A stretch of 64,000 nucleotides of DNA from Colletes latitarsis (lineage: Eukaryota; Arthropoda; Insecta; Hymenoptera; Colletidae), in assembly GCF_051014445.1 (NCBI RefSeq), contig NW_027488370.1:12958001-13022000 (forward strand). The letters are read 5' to 3'. Made by a program: the position numbers and the translations under genes. Positions 50,127 to 63,666 of this stretch are shown here, piece by piece. Numbering within the stretch: the first letter of the stretch is position 1; each line of letters opens with the position of its first letter. The notes beneath the pieces were generated by a model, which was not told the DNA's origin, searched no databases, and was given only the letters and a program-made list of their open reading frames with translations.

Positions 50127-51360
50127 CCTCTAAAATATTGAGCGAAACCAGGTTTAGTGGACTGTTTCAGTGTGGTACCACACTACTACGGGATCCAAAC
50201 CAGAAAAAAACCAGGATCTGTTCAACTAGTATGTGAAAAACGCGAAAGTATGAGCCTGATGAGGGCAAATCCCAGACCTATCCCAGACCTAACTTGCGTT
50301 ATCCTCTAAAATATTGATCGAAACCAGGTTTAATTGAATGTTTCAGTGTGGTACCACATTACTATGTGATCCAAACCAGAAAATAACCCAGGATCTGTAC
50401 AACGAGTATGTGAAGTGTGCGAAAGTATGAGTCTGATGAGGTCAAATCCCAGACCAATCCCAGACTTAACTTGCGTTATCCTCTAAAATATTAATCGAAA
50501 CCAGGTTTAATCGACTGTTTCAGTGTGGAACCACATTACTACGTGATCAAAACCAGATAAAAACCCAGGATCTTGTCAACGAGTATGTGAAGTGTGCGAA
50601 AGTATGAGTCTGATGAGGGCTAATCCCAGGCCTATCCCAGACCTAGCTTGCGTTACCCTCTACAATATTGATCGAAACCAGGTTTAATTGACTGTTTTAG
50701 TGTGGTACCACATTACTACGTGATCCAAACCAGAAAGAACCCAGGATCTGTTCAACAAGTATGTGAAAAACGCGAAACTGTGAGCCTGATGAGGGCAAAT
50801 CTTAGACCTAACCCAGACCTAAGATGCGTTATCCTCTAAAATATTTATCCAGACCTGGTTTCATTGAATGTTTCAGTGTGGTACCACTTTACTACGTGAT
50901 CCAATCCAGAAATAGCCCAGGATCTAGCCCTGAAGTATGAGAAATATGCGAAAGTATGAGCCTGATGAGGGCAAATCCTAGACCTAACCCAGACCTAACA
51001 TGCGTTATTCTCTAAAATATTTATCAAGACCAGGTTTAATGGACTGTTTCAGTGTGGTACCACACTACTACGTGATTCAAACCAGAAGAAACCCAGGATC
51101 CGTTCAACAAGTATGTAAAGTGTGCGAAAGTATGAGCCTGATGAGAGCAAATCCCAGACCTAACCTAGACCTAACATGAATTATTCTCTAAAATATTGGT
51201 CGAAACCAGGTTTAATTGACTGTTTCAGTGTGGTCCCACATTACTACGTGACCCAATCCAGAAAAAACCCAGGATCCGTTCAACAAGTATGTGAAGAATG
51301 CGAAAGTATGAGTCTGATGAGTGAAAAAACCAGGCCTGACCTAGACCCAACATGCGCTAT
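50127..51360 (+). repeat. 7-monomer unit, 1,234 bp (B), copy 1
   Basis: The series starting ATTGAGCGAAACC / GGTTTAGTGG and including TCAACTAGTATGTG, GATCTGTACAACGAG, CCAGATAAAAACCC / GGATCTTGTCAAC and CCTCTACAATATTG restarts at 51,361. Differences include TAGCCCTGAAG here against TAGCCATGAAG, and GCGAAAGTATGAG against GCGATAGTAAGAG, at the end of the match. The unit is seven monomers plus 2 bp, the same order as the 1,233-bp units in domain A. Confidence 0.85.
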
Positions 51361-54300
51361 CCTCTAAAATATTGAGCGAAACCAGGTTTAGTGGACTGTT
51401 TCAGTGTGGTACCACACTACTACGGGATCCAAACCAGAAAAAAACCAGGATCTGTTCAACTAGTATGTGAAAAACGCGAAAGTATGAGCCTGATGAGGGC
51501 AAATCCCAGACCTATCCCAGACCTAACTTGCGTTATCCTCTAAAATATTGATCGAAACCAGGTTTAATTGAATGTTTCAGTGTGGTACCACATTACTATG
51601 TGATCCAAACCAGAAAATAACCCAGGATCTGTACAACGAGTATGTGAAGTGTGCGAAAGTATGAGTCTGATGAGGTCAAATCCCAGACCAATCCCAGACT
51701 TAACTTGCGTTATCCTCTAAAATATTAATCGAAACCAGGTTTAATCGACTGTTTCAGTGTGGAACCACATTACTACGTGATCAAAACCAGATAAAAACCC
51801 AGGATCTTGTCAACGAGTATGTGAAGTGTGCGAAAGTATGAGTCTGATGAGGGCTAATCCCAGACCTATCCCAGACCTAGCATGCGTTACCCTCTACAAT
51901 ATTGATCGAAACCAGGTTTAATTGACTGTTTTAGTGTGGTACCACATTACTACGTGATCCAAACCAGAAAGAACCCAGGATCTGTTCAACAAGTATGTGA
52001 AAAACGCGAAACTGTGAGCCTGATGAGGGCAAATCTTAGACCTAACCCAGACCTAAGATGCGTTATCCTCTAAAATATTTATCCAGACCAGGTTTCATTG
52101 AATGTTTCAGTGTGGTACCACTTTACTACGTGATCCAATCCAGAAATAGCCCAGGATCTAGCCATGAAGTATGAGAAATATGCGATAGTAAGAGCCTGAT
52201 GAGGGCAAATCCTAGATCTATCCCAGACCTAACATGCGTTATCCTCTAAAATATTTATCAAGACCAGGTTTAATTGAATGTTTCAGTGTGGTACCACATT
52301 ACTATGTGATCCAAACCAGAAAATAACGCAGGATCTGTTCAACAAGTATGTGAAGTGTGCGAAAGTATGAGCCTGATCAGGGCAAATCCCAGACCTATCC
52401 CAGACCTAACATGCGTTACCCTCTAAAATATTGAGCGAAACCAGGTTTAATGGTCTGTTTCAGTGTGGTACCACACTACCACGTGACTCAAACCAGAAAA
52501 AACCCAGGATACGTTCAACAAGTATGTGAAGTGTGCGAAAGTATGAGCCTGATGAGAGCAAATCCCAGACCAATCCCAGACTTAACTTGCGTTATCCTCT
52601 AAAATATTAATCGAAACCAGGTTTAATCGACTGTTTCAGTGTGGAACCACATTACTACGTGATCAAAACCAGATAAAAACCCAGGATCTTGTCAACGAGT
52701 ATGTGAAGTGTGCGAAAGTATGAGTCTGATGAGTGAAAAAACCAGGCCTGACCTAGACCCAACATGCGTTATCCTCTAAAATATTGAGCGAAACCAGGTT
52801 TAATGGACTGTTTCAGTGTGGTACCACACTACTACGGGATCCAAACCAGAAAAAAACCAGGATCTGTTCAACTAGTATGTGAAAAACGCGAAAGTATGAG
52901 CCTGATGAGGGCAAATCCCAGACCTATACCAGACTTAACTTGCGTTATCCTCTAAAATATTAATCGAAACCAGGTTTAATCGACTGTTTCAGTGTGGAAC
53001 CACATTACTACGTGATCAAAACCAGATAAAAACCCAGGATCTTGTCAACGAGTATGTGAAGTGTGCGAAAGTATGAGTCTGATGAGGGCTAATCCCAGAC
53101 CTAACCCAGACCTAGCTTGCGTTATCCTCTAAAATATTGATCGAAACCAGGTTCAATTGACTGTTTTAGTGTGGTACCACATTACTACGTGATCCAAACC
53201 AGAAAAAACCCAGGATCTGTTCAACAAGTATGTGAAAAACGCGAAACTGTGAGCCTGATGAGGGCAAATCTTAGACCTAACCCAGACCTAAGATGCGTTA
53301 TCCTCTAAAATATTTATCCAGACCAGGTTTCATTGAATGTTTCAGTGTGGTACCACTTTACTACGTGATCCAATCCAGAAATAGCCCAGGATCTAGCCAT
53401 GAAGTATGAGAAATATGCGATAGTAAGAGCCTGATGAGGGCAAATCCTAGACCTATCCCAGACCTTACTTGCGTTATCCTCTAAAATATTGGTCGAAACC
53501 AGGTTTAATTGACTGTTTCAGCGTGTTACCACATTACTACGTGATACAATGCAGAAACAGCCCAGGATCTAGCCATGAAGTATGAGAAATATGCGAAAGT
53601 ATGAGCCTGACCAGGGCAAATCCTAGACCTAACCCAGACCTAACATGCGTTATCCTCTAAAATATTTATCAAGACCAGGTTTAATTGATTGTTTCAGTGT
53701 GGTCCCACATTACTACGTGATCCAAACCAGAAAAAACCCAGGATCCGTTCAACAAGTATGTGAAGAATGCGAAAGTACGAGTCTGATGAGTGAAAATCCC
53801 AGGCCTGACCTAGACCTAACATGCGTTATCCTCTAAAATAATAAGCGAAACCAGGTTTAATGGACTGTTTCAGTGTGGTACCACACTACTACGGGATCCA
53901 AACCAGAAAAAACCCAGGATCTGTTCAACAAGTATGTGAAAAACCCGAAAGTACGAGCCTGATGAGGGCAAATCCCAGACCTATGCCAGACCTACCTTGC
54001 GTTGTCCTCTAAAATATTGATGGAAACCAGGTTTAATTGACTGTTTCAGTGTTGTACTTCATTACTACGTGATGCAATCCAGAAAAAGCCCAGCATCTAG
54101 CCATCAAGTATGAGAAATATGCGAAAGAATTAGTCTGATGAGTGAAAATCCCAGGCCTGACCTAGACCTAACATGCGTTATCCTCTAAAATAATAAGCGA
54201 AACCAGGTTTAATGGACTGTTTCAGTGTGGTACCACACTACTACGGGATCCAAACCAGAAAAAACCCAGGATCTGTTCAACAAGTATGTGAAAAACGCGA

Positions 54301-56969
54301 AACTGTGAGCCTGATGAGGGCAAATCTTAGACCTAACCCAGACCTAAGTTGCGTTATCCTCTAAAATATTTATCCAGACCAGGTTTCATTGAATGTTTCA
54401 GTGTGGTACCACTTTACTACGTGATCCAATCCAGAAATAGCCCAGGATCTAGCCATGAAGTATGAGAAATATGCGAAAGTATGAGCCTGATGAGTGAAAA
54501 TCCCAGGGCTAACCTAGACCTAACATGCGTTATCCTCTAAAATATTGATCCAAACCAGGTTTAATGGACTGTTTCAGTGTGGTACCACTTTACTACGTGA
54601 TCCAAAGCAGAAAAAACCCTCGATCAGGTCAACATGTATGTTAAAACTGCGAAAGTATGACCCTGATGAGGGCAAATCCCAGGCCTAACCTAGACCTAAC
54701 TTGCGTTACCCTCTAAAATATTGATCGAAACCAGGTTTAATTGACTGTTTCACTGTGGTACCACATTACTACGTCATACAATCCAGAAACAGCCCAATAT
54801 CTAGCCATCAAGTATGAGAAATATGCGAAAGAATGTGCCTGATGAGAGCAAATCCCAGACCTAACCTAGACCTAACATGAATTACTCTCTAAAATGTTTA
54901 TCAAGACCAGGTTTAACTGAATGCTTCAGTGTAGTATCACACTACTACGTGACCCAAACCAGAAAAAACCCAGGATCTGTTCAACAAGTATGTGAAAAAC
55001 GCGAAAGTATGAGCCTGATGAGGGCATATCCCGGACCTATCCCAGACCTAACTTGCGTAATCCTCTAAAATATTGATCGAAACCAGGTTTAATTGAATGT
55101 TTCAGTGTGGTACCATATTACTACGTGATCCAAACCAGTAAAAACCCAGGATCCGTTCTACAAGTATGTGAAGAATGCGAAAGTGTGAGTCTGATGAGTG
55201 AAAATCCCAGGCCTAACCTAGACCTAACATGCGTTGTCCTCCAAAATATTGATGGAAACCAGGTTTAATTGACTGTTTCAGTGTTGTACTTCATTACTAC
55301 GTGATGCAATCCAGAAAAAGCCCAGGATCTAGCCATCAAGTATGAGAAATATGCGAAAGAATGAGCCTGATGGGAGCAAATCCCAGACCTAACCCAGACC
55401 TAACTTGCGTTGTCCTCTAAAATATTGATGGAAACCGGGTTTAATTGACTGTTTCAGTGTTGTACTTCATTACTACGTGATGCAATCCAGAAAAAGCCCA
55501 GGATCTAGCCATCAAGTATGAGAAATATGCGAAAGAATGAGCCTGATGGGAGCAAATCCCAGACCTAACCTAGACCTAACATGAATTATTCTCTAAAATA
55601 TTGGTCGAAACCAGGTTTAATTGACTGTTTCAGTGTGGTACCATATTACTACGTGATCCAAACCAGTAAAAACCCAGGATCCGTTCTACAAGTATGTGAA
55701 GAATGCGAAAGTGTGAGTCTGATGAGTGAAAATCCCAGGCCTGATCTAGACCTAAAATGCGATATCCTCTAAAATATTGAGCGAAACCAGGTTTAATGGA
55801 CTGTTTCAGTGTGGCACCACACTACTACGGGATCCAAACCAGAAAATAACCCAGGATCTGTTCAACGAGTATGTGAAGTGTGCGAAAGTATGAGTCTGAT
55901 GAGTGAAAATCCCAGGCCTAACCTAGACCTAACATGCGTTGTCCTCAAAAATATTAATCGAAACCTGGTTTAATCGACTGTTTCAGTGTGGTACCACATT
56001 ACTATGTGATCCAAACCAGAAAATAACCCAGGATCTGTTCAACGAGTATGTGAAGTGTGCGAAAGTATGAGTCTGATGAGGGCAAATCCCAGACCTATCC
56101 CAGACCTAACATGCGTTATCCTCTAAAATATTTATCAAGACCAGGTTTAATTGATTGTTTCAGTGTGGACCCACATAACTACGTGATCCAAAGCAGAAAA
56201 AACCCAGGATCCGTTCGACAAGTATGTGAAGAATGCGAAAGTATGAGTCTGATGAGTGAAAAAACCAGGCCTGACCTAGACCTAACATGCGTTCTCCTCT
56301 AAAATATTGAGCGAAACCAGGTTTAATGGACTGTTTCAGTGTGGTACCACACTACTACGGGATCCAAACCAGAAAAAACCCAGGATCTGTTCAACAAGTA
56401 TGTGAAAAACGCGACAGTATGAGCCTGATGTGGGCAAATCCCAGACCTATCCCAGACCTAACTTGCGTTGTCCTCTAAAATATTGATGGAAACCAGGTTT
56501 AATTGACTGTTTCAGTGTTGTACTTCATTACTACGTGATGCAATCCAGAAAAAGCTCAGGATCTAGCCATCAAGTATGAGAAATATGCGAAAGAATGAGC
56601 CTGATGGGAGCAAATCCCAGACTTATCCCGGACCTAACTTGCGATATCCTCCAAAATATTGATCGAAGCCAGGTTTAATTGACTGTTTTAGTGTGGTACC
56701 ACATTACTACGTGATCGAAACCAGGAAAAACCCAGGATCTGTTCAACAAGTATGTGAAAAACGCGAAACTGTGAGTCTGATGAGGGCAAATCTTAGACCT
56801 AACCCAGACCTAAGATGCGTTATCCTCTAAAATATTTATCCAGACCAGGTTTCATTGAATGTTTCAGTGTGGTACCACTTTACTACGTGATCCAATCCTG
56901 AAATAGCCCAGGATCTAGCCATGAAGTGTGAGAAATATACGATAGTAAGAGCCTGATGAGGGCAAAGCC
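50273..56969 (+). repeat. 38-monomer tandem duplication, copy 1 (6,697 bp)
   Basis: Every landmark in this stretch recurs 6,697 bp downstream (for example 51,176 and 57,873; 53,645 and 60,342; 56,057 and 62,754). Length is 38 monomers plus 9 bp. I noticed only two substitutions between the copies: A at 51,882 against T at 58,579, and G at 53,785 against C at 60,482. The left edge lies near 50,273, where CAAATCCCAGACC of this copy corresponds to CAAAGCCTAGACC before copy 2. The block contains the 7-monomer pair at 50,127-52,170 and adjacent identical monomers at 55,233 and 55,409. Confidence 0.94.
51361..52170 (+). repeat. 7-monomer unit, 1,234 bp (B), copy 2 (partial)
   Basis: Follows the unit at 50,127 closely up to about 52,170 and then departs. 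The CCAGATAAAAACCC / GGATCTTGTCAAC monomer of this unit appears again near 52,670 and 53,020, so smaller pieces were copied further along. Confidence 0.8.
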
Positions 56970-59900
56970 TAGACCTATCCCAGACCTAACTTGCGTTATC
57001 CTCTAAAATATTGATCGAAACCAGGTTTAATTGAATGTTTCAGTGTGGTACCACATTACTATGTGATCCAAACCAGAAAATAACCCAGGATCTGTACAAC
57101 GAGTATGTGAAGTGTGCGAAAGTATGAGTCTGATGAGGTCAAATCCCAGACCAATCCCAGACTTAACTTGCGTTATCCTCTAAAATATTAATCGAAACCA
57201 GGTTTAATCGACTGTTTCAGTGTGGAACCACATTACTACGTGATCAAAACCAGATAAAAACCCAGGATCTTGTCAACGAGTATGTGAAGTGTGCGAAAGT
57301 ATGAGTCTGATGAGGGCTAATCCCAGGCCTATCCCAGACCTAGCTTGCGTTACCCTCTACAATATTGATCGAAACCAGGTTTAATTGACTGTTTTAGTGT
57401 GGTACCACATTACTACGTGATCCAAACCAGAAAGAACCCAGGATCTGTTCAACAAGTATGTGAAAAACGCGAAACTGTGAGCCTGATGAGGGCAAATCTT
57501 AGACCTAACCCAGACCTAAGATGCGTTATCCTCTAAAATATTTATCCAGACCTGGTTTCATTGAATGTTTCAGTGTGGTACCACTTTACTACGTGATCCA
57601 ATCCAGAAATAGCCCAGGATCTAGCCCTGAAGTATGAGAAATATGCGAAAGTATGAGCCTGATGAGGGCAAATCCTAGACCTAACCCAGACCTAACATGC
57701 GTTATTCTCTAAAATATTTATCAAGACCAGGTTTAATGGACTGTTTCAGTGTGGTACCACACTACTACGTGATTCAAACCAGAAGAAACCCAGGATCCGT
57801 TCAACAAGTATGTAAAGTGTGCGAAAGTATGAGCCTGATGAGAGCAAATCCCAGACCTAACCTAGACCTAACATGAATTATTCTCTAAAATATTGGTCGA
57901 AACCAGGTTTAATTGACTGTTTCAGTGTGGTCCCACATTACTACGTGACCCAATCCAGAAAAAACCCAGGATCCGTTCAACAAGTATGTGAAGAATGCGA
58001 AAGTATGAGTCTGATGAGTGAAAAAACCAGGCCTGACCTAGACCCAACATGCGCTATCCTCTAAAATATTGAGCGAAACCAGGTTTAGTGGACTGTTTCA
58101 GTGTGGTACCACACTACTACGGGATCCAAACCAGAAAAAAACCAGGATCTGTTCAACTAGTATGTGAAAAACGCGAAAGTATGAGCCTGATGAGGGCAAA
58201 TCCCAGACCTATCCCAGACCTAACTTGCGTTATCCTCTAAAATATTGATCGAAACCAGGTTTAATTGAATGTTTCAGTGTGGTACCACATTACTATGTGA
58301 TCCAAACCAGAAAATAACCCAGGATCTGTACAACGAGTATGTGAAGTGTGCGAAAGTATGAGTCTGATGAGGTCAAATCCCAGACCAATCCCAGACTTAA
58401 CTTGCGTTATCCTCTAAAATATTAATCGAAACCAGGTTTAATCGACTGTTTCAGTGTGGAACCACATTACTACGTGATCAAAACCAGATAAAAACCCAGG
58501 ATCTTGTCAACGAGTATGTGAAGTGTGCGAAAGTATGAGTCTGATGAGGGCTAATCCCAGACCTATCCCAGACCTAGCTTGCGTTACCCTCTACAATATT
58601 GATCGAAACCAGGTTTAATTGACTGTTTTAGTGTGGTACCACATTACTACGTGATCCAAACCAGAAAGAACCCAGGATCTGTTCAACAAGTATGTGAAAA
58701 ACGCGAAACTGTGAGCCTGATGAGGGCAAATCTTAGACCTAACCCAGACCTAAGATGCGTTATCCTCTAAAATATTTATCCAGACCAGGTTTCATTGAAT
58801 GTTTCAGTGTGGTACCACTTTACTACGTGATCCAATCCAGAAATAGCCCAGGATCTAGCCATGAAGTATGAGAAATATGCGATAGTAAGAGCCTGATGAG
58901 GGCAAATCCTAGATCTATCCCAGACCTAACATGCGTTATCCTCTAAAATATTTATCAAGACCAGGTTTAATTGAATGTTTCAGTGTGGTACCACATTACT
59001 ATGTGATCCAAACCAGAAAATAACGCAGGATCTGTTCAACAAGTATGTGAAGTGTGCGAAAGTATGAGCCTGATCAGGGCAAATCCCAGACCTATCCCAG
59101 ACCTAACATGCGTTACCCTCTAAAATATTGAGCGAAACCAGGTTTAATGGTCTGTTTCAGTGTGGTACCACACTACCACGTGACTCAAACCAGAAAAAAC
59201 CCAGGATACGTTCAACAAGTATGTGAAGTGTGCGAAAGTATGAGCCTGATGAGAGCAAATCCCAGACCAATCCCAGACTTAACTTGCGTTATCCTCTAAA
59301 ATATTAATCGAAACCAGGTTTAATCGACTGTTTCAGTGTGGAACCACATTACTACGTGATCAAAACCAGATAAAAACCCAGGATCTTGTCAACGAGTATG
59401 TGAAGTGTGCGAAAGTATGAGTCTGATGAGTGAAAAAACCAGGCCTGACCTAGACCCAACATGCGTTATCCTCTAAAATATTGAGCGAAACCAGGTTTAA
59501 TGGACTGTTTCAGTGTGGTACCACACTACTACGGGATCCAAACCAGAAAAAAACCAGGATCTGTTCAACTAGTATGTGAAAAACGCGAAAGTATGAGCCT
59601 GATGAGGGCAAATCCCAGACCTATACCAGACTTAACTTGCGTTATCCTCTAAAATATTAATCGAAACCAGGTTTAATCGACTGTTTCAGTGTGGAACCAC
59701 ATTACTACGTGATCAAAACCAGATAAAAACCCAGGATCTTGTCAACGAGTATGTGAAGTGTGCGAAAGTATGAGTCTGATGAGGGCTAATCCCAGACCTA
59801 ACCCAGACCTAGCTTGCGTTATCCTCTAAAATATTGATCGAAACCAGGTTCAATTGACTGTTTTAGTGTGGTACCACATTACTACGTGATCCAAACCAGA

Positions 59901-62900
59901 AAAAACCCAGGATCTGTTCAACAAGTATGTGAAAAACGCGAAACTGTGAGCCTGATGAGGGCAAATCTTAGACCTAACCCAGACCTAAGATGCGTTATCC
60001 TCTAAAATATTTATCCAGACCAGGTTTCATTGAATGTTTCAGTGTGGTACCACTTTACTACGTGATCCAATCCAGAAATAGCCCAGGATCTAGCCATGAA
60101 GTATGAGAAATATGCGATAGTAAGAGCCTGATGAGGGCAAATCCTAGACCTATCCCAGACCTTACTTGCGTTATCCTCTAAAATATTGGTCGAAACCAGG
60201 TTTAATTGACTGTTTCAGCGTGTTACCACATTACTACGTGATACAATGCAGAAACAGCCCAGGATCTAGCCATGAAGTATGAGAAATATGCGAAAGTATG
60301 AGCCTGACCAGGGCAAATCCTAGACCTAACCCAGACCTAACATGCGTTATCCTCTAAAATATTTATCAAGACCAGGTTTAATTGATTGTTTCAGTGTGGT
60401 CCCACATTACTACGTGATCCAAACCAGAAAAAACCCAGGATCCGTTCAACAAGTATGTGAAGAATGCGAAAGTACGAGTCTCATGAGTGAAAATCCCAGG
60501 CCTGACCTAGACCTAACATGCGTTATCCTCTAAAATAATAAGCGAAACCAGGTTTAATGGACTGTTTCAGTGTGGTACCACACTACTACGGGATCCAAAC
60601 CAGAAAAAACCCAGGATCTGTTCAACAAGTATGTGAAAAACCCGAAAGTACGAGCCTGATGAGGGCAAATCCCAGACCTATGCCAGACCTACCTTGCGTT
60701 GTCCTCTAAAATATTGATGGAAACCAGGTTTAATTGACTGTTTCAGTGTTGTACTTCATTACTACGTGATGCAATCCAGAAAAAGCCCAGCATCTAGCCA
60801 TCAAGTATGAGAAATATGCGAAAGAATTAGTCTGATGAGTGAAAATCCCAGGCCTGACCTAGACCTAACATGCGTTATCCTCTAAAATAATAAGCGAAAC
60901 CAGGTTTAATGGACTGTTTCAGTGTGGTACCACACTACTACGGGATCCAAACCAGAAAAAACCCAGGATCTGTTCAACAAGTATGTGAAAAACGCGAAAC
61001 TGTGAGCCTGATGAGGGCAAATCTTAGACCTAACCCAGACCTAAGTTGCGTTATCCTCTAAAATATTTATCCAGACCAGGTTTCATTGAATGTTTCAGTG
61101 TGGTACCACTTTACTACGTGATCCAATCCAGAAATAGCCCAGGATCTAGCCATGAAGTATGAGAAATATGCGAAAGTATGAGCCTGATGAGTGAAAATCC
61201 CAGGGCTAACCTAGACCTAACATGCGTTATCCTCTAAAATATTGATCCAAACCAGGTTTAATGGACTGTTTCAGTGTGGTACCACTTTACTACGTGATCC
61301 AAAGCAGAAAAAACCCTCGATCAGGTCAACATGTATGTTAAAACTGCGAAAGTATGACCCTGATGAGGGCAAATCCCAGGCCTAACCTAGACCTAACTTG
61401 CGTTACCCTCTAAAATATTGATCGAAACCAGGTTTAATTGACTGTTTCACTGTGGTACCACATTACTACGTCATACAATCCAGAAACAGCCCAATATCTA
61501 GCCATCAAGTATGAGAAATATGCGAAAGAATGTGCCTGATGAGAGCAAATCCCAGACCTAACCTAGACCTAACATGAATTACTCTCTAAAATGTTTATCA
61601 AGACCAGGTTTAACTGAATGCTTCAGTGTAGTATCACACTACTACGTGACCCAAACCAGAAAAAACCCAGGATCTGTTCAACAAGTATGTGAAAAACGCG
61701 AAAGTATGAGCCTGATGAGGGCATATCCCGGACCTATCCCAGACCTAACTTGCGTAATCCTCTAAAATATTGATCGAAACCAGGTTTAATTGAATGTTTC
61801 AGTGTGGTACCATATTACTACGTGATCCAAACCAGTAAAAACCCAGGATCCGTTCTACAAGTATGTGAAGAATGCGAAAGTGTGAGTCTGATGAGTGAAA
61901 ATCCCAGGCCTAACCTAGACCTAACATGCGTTGTCCTCCAAAATATTGATGGAAACCAGGTTTAATTGACTGTTTCAGTGTTGTACTTCATTACTACGTG
62001 ATGCAATCCAGAAAAAGCCCAGGATCTAGCCATCAAGTATGAGAAATATGCGAAAGAATGAGCCTGATGGGAGCAAATCCCAGACCTAACCCAGACCTAA
62101 CTTGCGTTGTCCTCTAAAATATTGATGGAAACCGGGTTTAATTGACTGTTTCAGTGTTGTACTTCATTACTACGTGATGCAATCCAGAAAAAGCCCAGGA
62201 TCTAGCCATCAAGTATGAGAAATATGCGAAAGAATGAGCCTGATGGGAGCAAATCCCAGACCTAACCTAGACCTAACATGAATTATTCTCTAAAATATTG
62301 GTCGAAACCAGGTTTAATTGACTGTTTCAGTGTGGTACCATATTACTACGTGATCCAAACCAGTAAAAACCCAGGATCCGTTCTACAAGTATGTGAAGAA
62401 TGCGAAAGTGTGAGTCTGATGAGTGAAAATCCCAGGCCTGATCTAGACCTAAAATGCGATATCCTCTAAAATATTGAGCGAAACCAGGTTTAATGGACTG
62501 TTTCAGTGTGGCACCACACTACTACGGGATCCAAACCAGAAAATAACCCAGGATCTGTTCAACGAGTATGTGAAGTGTGCGAAAGTATGAGTCTGATGAG
62601 TGAAAATCCCAGGCCTAACCTAGACCTAACATGCGTTGTCCTCAAAAATATTAATCGAAACCTGGTTTAATCGACTGTTTCAGTGTGGTACCACATTACT
62701 ATGTGATCCAAACCAGAAAATAACCCAGGATCTGTTCAACGAGTATGTGAAGTGTGCGAAAGTATGAGTCTGATGAGGGCAAATCCCAGACCTATCCCAG
62801 ACCTAACATGCGTTATCCTCTAAAATATTTATCAAGACCAGGTTTAATTGATTGTTTCAGTGTGGACCCACATAACTACGTGATCCAAAGCAGAAAAAAC

Positions 62901-63666
62901 CCAGGATCCGTTCGACAAGTATGTGAAGAATGCGAAAGTATGAGTCTGATGAGTGAAAAAACCAGGCCTGACCTAGACCTAACATGCGTTCTCCTCTAAA
63001 ATATTGAGCGAAACCAGGTTTAATGGACTGTTTCAGTGTGGTACCACACTACTACGGGATCCAAACCAGAAAAAACCCAGGATCTGTTCAACAAGTATGT
63101 GAAAAACGCGACAGTATGAGCCTGATGTGGGCAAATCCCAGACCTATCCCAGACCTAACTTGCGTTGTCCTCTAAAATATTGATGGAAACCAGGTTTAAT
63201 TGACTGTTTCAGTGTTGTACTTCATTACTACGTGATGCAATCCAGAAAAAGCTCAGGATCTAGCCATCAAGTATGAGAAATATGCGAAAGAATGAGCCTG
63301 ATGGGAGCAAATCCCAGACTTATCCCGGACCTAACTTGCGATATCCTCCAAAATATTGATCGAAGCCAGGTTTAATTGACTGTTTTAGTGTGGTACCACA
63401 TTACTACGTGATCGAAACCAGGAAAAACCCAGGATCTGTTCAACAAGTATGTGAAAAACGCGAAACTGTGAGTCTGATGAGGGCAAATCTTAGACCTAAC
63501 CCAGACCTAAGATGCGTTATCCTCTAAAATATTTATCCAGACCAGGTTTCATTGAATGTTTCAGTGTGGTACCACTTTACTACGTGATCCAATCCTGAAA
63601 TAGCCCAGGATCTAGCCATGAAGTGTGAGAAATATACGATAGTAAGAGCCTGATGAGGGCAAAGCC
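56970..63666 (+). repeat. 38-monomer tandem duplication, copy 2 (6,697 bp)
   Basis: Near-identical to 50,273-56,969. It ends with the same GTGTGAGAAATATACGATAG / CAAAGCCTAGACC monomer as copy 1. Similarity to the start of a third unit continues only to about 63,719, where CCATGTTTAATTGACTG replaces CCAGGTTTAATTGAATG. Confidence 0.94.

Noticed and set aside
23057..62999. Plus-strand open frames of 60-90 codons in domain B (cysteine-containing, recurring).
   Set aside because: Each is the same satellite sub-type translated; sequence similarity among them comes from the DNA repeat. No sign of introns, promoter or unique sequence was seen.
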